Shown piece after piece: positions 5,743 through 9,461 of a stretch of 9,461 nt of DNA. This stretch comes from an uncultured Bordetella sp. (GTDB lineage Bacteria; Pseudomonadota; Gammaproteobacteria; Burkholderiales; Burkholderiaceae_B). The translations under genes and the position numbers were made by a program. The notes beneath the pieces were generated by a model that made no database searches, was not told the origin of the DNA, and saw nothing but the letters and a program-made list of their open reading frames with translations. Every line of letters begins with the position of its first letter. The first letter of the stretch is position 1. Where the stretch lies: NCBI GenBank assembly GCA_937881145.1, contig CALGFL010000031.1, forward strand, positions 1 through 9,461. Direction: 5' to 3'.

Positions 5743-8667
5743 TCAGCGGCGTGTCTCGACCTGTTGCAGCGGCGCGCTGGAAACCGGCGCGACGGGCTTG
5801 CGTTCGCGGCCCAGGCGCACGGACACCAGACTGGCGGCGATGCGCTGCTGGGTCTGGGCGTGGCGTGCCGGGTCGGTTTCCACCCAGGTCAGGCCGGCTG
5901 CGTTGACGATGCCGTGCAACGTACTGGCCTGCACCGGTTCGGCGGCGACGGGCGCAGCCGTGTATACCGGGGCCGGGGTTGGAGCGGCAGCCGGCGCGAC
6001 GGGTTCGACGACCGGCTCGGCCACAGGCGCTGCAACGACGGCGGGCGCCGCCGCGACAGGCTCGACCACGGCAGGCGACTCGGCCGGCGCGGCGGTCATC
6101 TGGAAGGCAGAGGGCGTTTCCTGGGCTTCGGCATGCGCGGCCACGATGGCCTTGATCACGAGACTTTCGGGATCTTGCTGCACGGCCGGAGCGGATTCGA
6201 CAGCGACCGGCACGACCGGCGCCGCGACGGGCTCGGCAATGGCCACGGATTCAGCCACGTCAACCGGCGCGGCCTGGGCCGGCTGGTCTTCGTCCTGATC
6301 GCGGACGTCATCGTCCTGGCCTTCGGCACTCATGCCCGTAGCTTCGTCGCCATTGCGGCGGCCGCGGCGGCTGCGACGGCGGCGGCGCTTGCGCTCGGGA
6401 TCGCCTTCGGCCAGATCGGCCGGCGTGTCGGAAACGCCGGCGGCCTGCTCGTCAGTCGCATCAGCGGCCGGTTGAACCGCGGCGTGCGCCGGAGCAGCCT
6501 GCTCAGCCGCCGCAGCGAGGCTCGCGGCCTCGGTCGTGGTCAACACGTCCTGCTCGCTCGAAGTCTGGCTGGCGCCGTCTTCGCGACGGCCACGACCTCG
6601 GCGGTTGCGGCCGCGACCATTGCGCGGCGCGGCCTCGTCGCCCTCGGCGGCTTCCTGCGCGCGCTCGGGACGGGCCGTCGCATCGCGCTCGGCTCGCTGC
6701 TCGGTGCGCTCGCTGCGCGGTGCGCGTTCCTCGCTGCGGCGATTGCCGCGCGCATGCTGCTGACGGCCGGCATTGCCTTCCTGCTCGCCGGCGGCTTCGT
6801 TGCCGCCGCGGCGGTTGTTGCGCGAACGATCGGAACCATGGCGCTCGCCGTGGCGTTCCTGGCCGTCGTGGTTGCGGCGGCTGCGATTCGAACCGCCGCC
6901 GCGGCGGGTTTCTTCGCTGCTGGCCTGGGCCGGCGCGGCAGGCGTCTCGCCGCCGCCGGTGAACCAGTTCAGCACGCGCTTGAGCAAGCCGCCGGATGCC
7001 GAGGCGGGCGCGGGCGCAACGACGACAGGCGCCGGAGCAGCCGTGTGCACCGGCGCCGGCTGGGCCGGGGTGATGCCCTTGACCAGCGCCTCGGGACGGG
7101 CCTTGGTTTCGGTGGCTTCGGTATGCGGCGACCAGGTCTCGATGGTGGAAGGCGCCTCGACCAGTTCGAAACTGGTCTTGATCTCTTCCAGGCGCGGATC
7201 GTCGTGGCGCAGGCGCTCGATGTGGTGATGCGGCGTTTCCAGGTGCTTGTTGGGGATGAGCACCAGGTTGACCTTCAGGCGCGCTTCGATCTTGGAGATG
7301 TCGGTGCGCTTTTCGTTGAGCAGGAAGGTGGCCACTTCGACCGGCACTTGAGCGTGCACGGCGGCGGTGCTTTCCTTCATGGCCTCTTCCTGCAGCAGGC
7401 GCAGCACGTGCAGGGCGCTGGACTCGGCGTCGCGGATCACACCGGTGCCGTTGCAGCGCGGGCAGGTGATGTGCGAGCCTTCGTTCAGAGCCGGGCGCAG
7501 GCGCTGGCGCGACAGTTCCATCAGGCCGAAGCGCGAGATCTTGCCCATCTGCACGCGGGCGCGGTCGAAATGCAGGGCATCGCGCAGGCGCTGTTCGACG
7601 GCGCGCTGGTTCTTGCCCTCTTCCATGTCGATGAAGTCGATCACGATCAGGCCGCCCAGGTCGCGCAGGCGCAGTTGGCGGGCCACTTCCTCGGCCGCTT
7701 CCAGGTTGGTGCGCAGGGCCGTCTCTTCGATGTCGGAACCCTTGGTCGAGCGCGCCGAGTTCACGTCCACGGCCACCAGGGCCTCGGTGTGGTCGATGAC
7801 GATGGCGCCGCCCGATGGCAGGTTGACCGTGCGCGAGTAGGCCGTCTCGATCTGGTGTTCGATCTGGAAGCGCGAGAAGAGCGGAATGTCGTCGCGATAG
7901 CGTTTGACGCGCTGGACGTTGTCCGGCATCACCACGCTCATGAAGGCGATGGCCTGCTCGGCGATCTCGTCGGTGTCGATCAGGATCTCGCCGATGTCGG
8001 GCGAGAAATAGTCGCGGATGGCCCGGATGACCAGGCTCGATTCCAGATAGATGAGGATGGGCGCGGCATTGTCGCGGGCGGCGCCGTCGATGGCCGTCCA
8101 GAGCTGCATCAGGTAGGCCAGGTCCCACTGCAGTTCTTCGACATTGCGGCCGATGCCGGCGGTGCGGGCGATGATGCTCATGCCTTGCGGCACGTCGAGC
8201 TGGTCCATCGTCTCGCGCAGTTCCTGGCGGTCCTCGCCCTCGACGCGGCGCGAAACGCCGCCGCCACGCGGGTTGTTGGGCATCAGCACCAGGTAGCGGC
8301 CGGCCAGCGAAATGAAGGTGGTCAGGGCAGCGCCCTTGTTGCCGCGCTCTTCCTTCTCGACCTGGACGATGAGTTCCTGGCCTTCCTTGAGGGCGTCCTG
8401 GATGCGCGCGGTGCGCACGTCGACGCCTTCCTTGAAGTAGGTGCGGGCGACTTCCTTGAAGGGCAGGAAGCCGTGGCGGTCTTCGCCGTAGTTGACGAAA
8501 CAGGCCTCGAGGCCGGGTTCGATGCGGGTAATGACGCCTTTGTAGATGTTGCCTTTGCGCTGCTCGCGTCCGGCGGTTTCGATATCGATGTCGATGAGTT
8601 TTTGCCCATCGACGATGGCGACGCGCAGTTCTTCCTGGTGCGTCGCGTTAAACAGCATGCGCTTCAT
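5743..8667 (-). CDS. rne: ribonuclease E
   Basis: 974-residue endoribonuclease that starts mRNA decay and processes rRNA and tRNA precursors, at the inner membrane and as degradosome scaffold. N-terminal catalytic half: [18 protein letters not shown] start, S1 domain about 37-119, 5'-sensor/RNase H regions to ~270, DNase I-like part with the metal-binding Asp301 (VAVDVNS) and Asp344 (IVIDFIDME), and the zinc link CPRC (402-405). The C-terminal half is low-complexity. It has a short amphipathic helix [10 protein letters not shown] (560-569), a likely membrane anchor. Arg-rich RNA-binding patches lie at about 588-620, 640-665, 682-696 and 758-772. Pro/Ala/Val-rich spacers lead to a conserved-looking tail (about 917-955, [10 protein letters not shown]). 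GGAGA lies nine bases before the ATG, confirming the start. Confidence 0.97.
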   Translation of the reverse strand: MKRMLFNATHQEELRVAIVDGQKLIDIDIETAGREQRKGNIYKGVITRIEPGLEACFVNYGEDRHGFLPFKEVARTYFKEGVDVRTARIQDALKEGQELIVQVEKEERGNKGAALTTFISLAGRYLVLMPNNPRGGGVSRRVEGEDRQELRETMDQLDVPQGMSIIARTAGIGRNVEELQWDLAYLMQLWTAIDGAARDNAAPILIYLESSLVIRAIRDYFSPDIGEILIDTDEIAEQAIAFMSVVMPDNVQRVKRYRDDIPLFSRFQIEHQIETAYSRTVNLPSGGAIVIDHTEALVAVDVNSARSTKGSDIEETALRTNLEAAEEVARQLRLRDLGGLIVIDFIDMEEGKNQRAVEQRLRDALHFDRARVQMGKISRFGLMELSRQRLRPALNEGSHITCPRCNGTGVIRDAESSALHVLRLLQEEAMKESTAAVHAQVPVEVATFLLNEKRTDISKIEARLKVNLVLIPNKHLETPHHHIERLRHDDPRLEEIKTSFELVEAPSTIETWSPHTEATETKARPEALVKGITPAQPAPVHTAAPAPVVVAPAPASASGGLLKRVLNWFTGGGETPAAPAQASSEETRRGGGSNRSRRNHDGQERHGERHGSDRSRNNRRGGNEAAGEQEGNAGRQQHARGNRRSEERAPRSERTEQRAERDATARPERAQEAAEGDEAAPRNGRGRNRRGRGRREDGASQTSSEQDVLTTTEAASLAAAAEQAAPAHAAVQPAADATDEQAAGVSDTPADLAEGDPERKRRRRRSRRGRRNGDEATGMSAEGQDDDVRDQDEDQPAQAAPVDVAESVAIAEPVAAPVVPVAVESAPAVQQDPESLVIKAIVAAHAEAQETPSAFQMTAAPAESPAVVEPVAAAPAVVAAPVAEPVVEPVAPAAAPTPAPVYTAAPVAAEPVQASTLHGIVNAAGLTWVETDPARHAQTQQRIAASLVSVRLGRERKPVAPVSSAPLQQVETRR

Positions 8668-8804
8668 GAATGCAATTCTCCGTAGTCAGGAACGCGCCGG
8701 GTTCGGCGCGCGACCTCGGATCACTCGGGCGGCAAACTGAAGCGGAGAAGACGCGGACCGTACCCAGGCTCAACGGCCAGGGCGTATCCGCCGCGGGTCA
8801 GGCG

Positions 8805-8828
8805 GGCACGTCGTGCCAAGTGGCACGA
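8805..8828. promoter_or_regulatory. alternating hairpin in the rne leader
   Basis: TCGTGCC-AAGT-GGCACGA (8811-8828) is a perfect 7-bp stem with a tetraloop. A second GGCACG at 8805-8810 could compete for the middle arm, so two mutually exclusive pairings exist. It lies about 140-160 bases upstream of the rne ATG. A regulatory role is inference. Confidence 0.4.
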
Positions 8829-9115
8829 GGTTCTTTCAGCAGGACGGTCAACTTCACGTGAGTGGGGGATGACGGGAGGATTGCTGGGAACGTCAGATGC
8901 GGCGTACGGGCTGGGCCACGGCTGCGCGCACCTGGTGCGTAAAAATTATTGCGACGATTCTCTGGTGCTTCAGGTCGCGTGCGGCTGCTAACTGTGTAAG
9001 CTAAGCGCCGCCGACCGGATGACCCCGGAGTTGAACCTGCAGGCGGTACAATGGCGGCATCAAGCTCGACGGAGCCGCGCGTGGCGTTCGGATTTTGCTC
9101 GAACGCGCTTCTTGT

Positions 9116-9143
9116 AATGTAAGACGCGCATCTCTACGTTCAA
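9116..9143 (-). promoter_or_regulatory. candidate rne promoter, proximal
   Basis: Minus strand TTGAAC, 16 bp, TACATT: each box matches consensus at four of six positions. The predicted leader would be about 440 bases. Weak evidence on its own. Confidence 0.25.
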
Positions 9144-9198
9144 CCGTGCCTTGTCCATAGACAACATGGGTGGGTTCAACCCCTCAAGGTTGGGTCCG

Positions 9199-9226
9199 AT
9201 TGTATCTCGCTTTCCGCAATGCGCAA
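9199..9226 (-). promoter_or_regulatory. candidate rne promoter, distal
   Basis: Minus strand TTGCGC, 16 bp, TACAAT: good -10 (five of six), poor -35. The -35 would lie inside the first codons of rluC, giving an rne leader of about 520 bases. Confidence 0.25.
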
Positions 9227-9461
9227 AGACTCATCCTCCACCCTACCCGCCCCCGCCGTCCGCCTGATCGAAATCGATGCCGAACACGACGGTCAGCGCA
9301 TCGACAACTTTCTCATTCGACTGTGCAAAGGCGTCCCCAAAAGCCACATCTACAAGGCCATCCGCGGCGGCCAGGTGCGTATTAACAAGGGACGCATCGA
9401 TGCCGACTACCGCCTGGCCGCGGGAGACGTGCTGCGCGTGCCGCCGCTGCGCCTGCCCGAT
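9219..9461 (+). CDS. rluC: 23S rRNA pseudouridine synthase RluC (5' part, runs off the right edge)
   Basis: First 81 codons of an RluA-family pseudouridine synthase. E. coli RluC modifies U955, U2504 and U2580 of 23S rRNA. The visible part is the N-terminal S4 RNA-binding domain, about residues 26-76: [22 protein letters not shown], then [12 protein letters not shown] and [11 protein letters not shown], closely matching E. coli RluC. The catalytic domain with its RLD motif lies beyond the window. ATG 9219 gives an N terminus of the expected length; the Shine-Dalgarno is weak. It is divergent from rne, the neighbour arrangement also seen in E. coli (rne/rluC), which supports RluC over RluD. 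Confidence 0.92.
   Translation, partial: MRKDSSSTLPAPAVRLIEIDAEHDGQRIDNFLIRLCKGVPKSHIYKAIRGGQVRINKGRIDADYRLAAGDVLRVPPLRLPD

Larger units (their letters stand above)
8668..9218. other. 551-bp divergent intergenic region rne / rluC
   Basis: No convincing gene on either strand; the short open frames here lack family resemblance and ribosome-binding sites. It should hold the rne leader (minus strand) and the rluC promoter (plus strand). Visible elements are the GGCACG/CGTGCC hairpin set (8805-8828), a CGCAC-CTG-GTGCG hairpin (8927-8939) next to the AT-rich 8941-8950, a TTGTC-CATA-GACAA hairpin (9151-9164), GGGTT-C-AACCC (9172-9182) and a -10-like TACAAT on the plus strand (9047-9052) without a good -35. 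E. coli rne also has a long leader used for autoregulation. Confidence 0.6.

Noticed and set aside
5686..8685. A 999-codon open frame on the plus strand opposite rne
   Set aside because: It is antisense to the clearly real rne frame, is full of low-complexity Ala/Gly/Arg/His sequence, and has no family motif. Long mirror frames are expected opposite GC-rich genes.
8670..8861. A 63-codon plus-strand open frame in the rne leader region
   Set aside because: No ribosome-binding site, no recognisable motif, and composition like the flanking noncoding DNA.
9170..9385. A 71-codon plus-strand open frame
   Set aside because: It overlaps rluC in another frame; the S4 domain of RluC is clear and this frame is not recognisable.

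Overview
The window is GC-rich chromosomal DNA, most likely from a betaproteobacterium of the Alcaligenaceae (Bordetella/Achromobacter-like). This rests on the order of the housekeeping genes, the character of the encoded proteins (RNase E with a betaproteobacterial-style tail, YceD, YceF-type Maf), and a GC-rich palindromic repeat that resembles intergenic repeats of that group. The genus assignment is inference from memory, not from a search.

Layout. Positions 1-1416 (minus strand) hold the conserved yceD-rpmF-plsX block: a 23S rRNA accumulation protein, ribosomal protein L32 and the phospholipid-synthesis enzyme PlsX, which runs off the left edge. A promoter with a perfect -35 box (TTGACA) at 1503-1532 reads into this block. 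Diverging from it on the plus strand is a compact run: maf/yceF (m7GTP pyrophosphatase), a short RsmI-like SAM methyltransferase overlapping it by ATGA, and an AmiD-type lipoprotein amidase. It converges at about 3715-3741 on a minus-strand toxin-antitoxin pair.

The accessory core of the window is hipB-hipA (3742-5510, minus), a HipBA-type kinase toxin and HTH antitoxin with overlapping stop and start. Upstream lies an AT-rich control region with two dyads of identical geometry (AAAGTAG-N17-CTACTTT) exactly 63 bp apart, one covering the predicted -10 box. The module has three oddities: a 15-bp in-frame tandem repeat in hipA, unusual residues in the HipA catalytic loop, and an antitoxin C-terminal tail that appears to be encoded by a palindromic repeat element.

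Positions 5673-8667 (minus) contain a strong intrinsic terminator and the complete rne gene (RNase E, 974 aa). A 551-bp divergent intergenic region (8668-9218) follows; it is probably a long structured rne leader. The window ends in the first 81 codons of rluC (plus), a 23S rRNA pseudouridine synthase. The housekeeping theme is ribosome and RNA maturation (L32, YceD, RNase E, RluC) plus envelope synthesis and recycling (PlsX, AmiD). The hipBA pair looks like an insertion between the amidase gene and rne. I saw no tRNA, rRNA, CRISPR or transposase genes.
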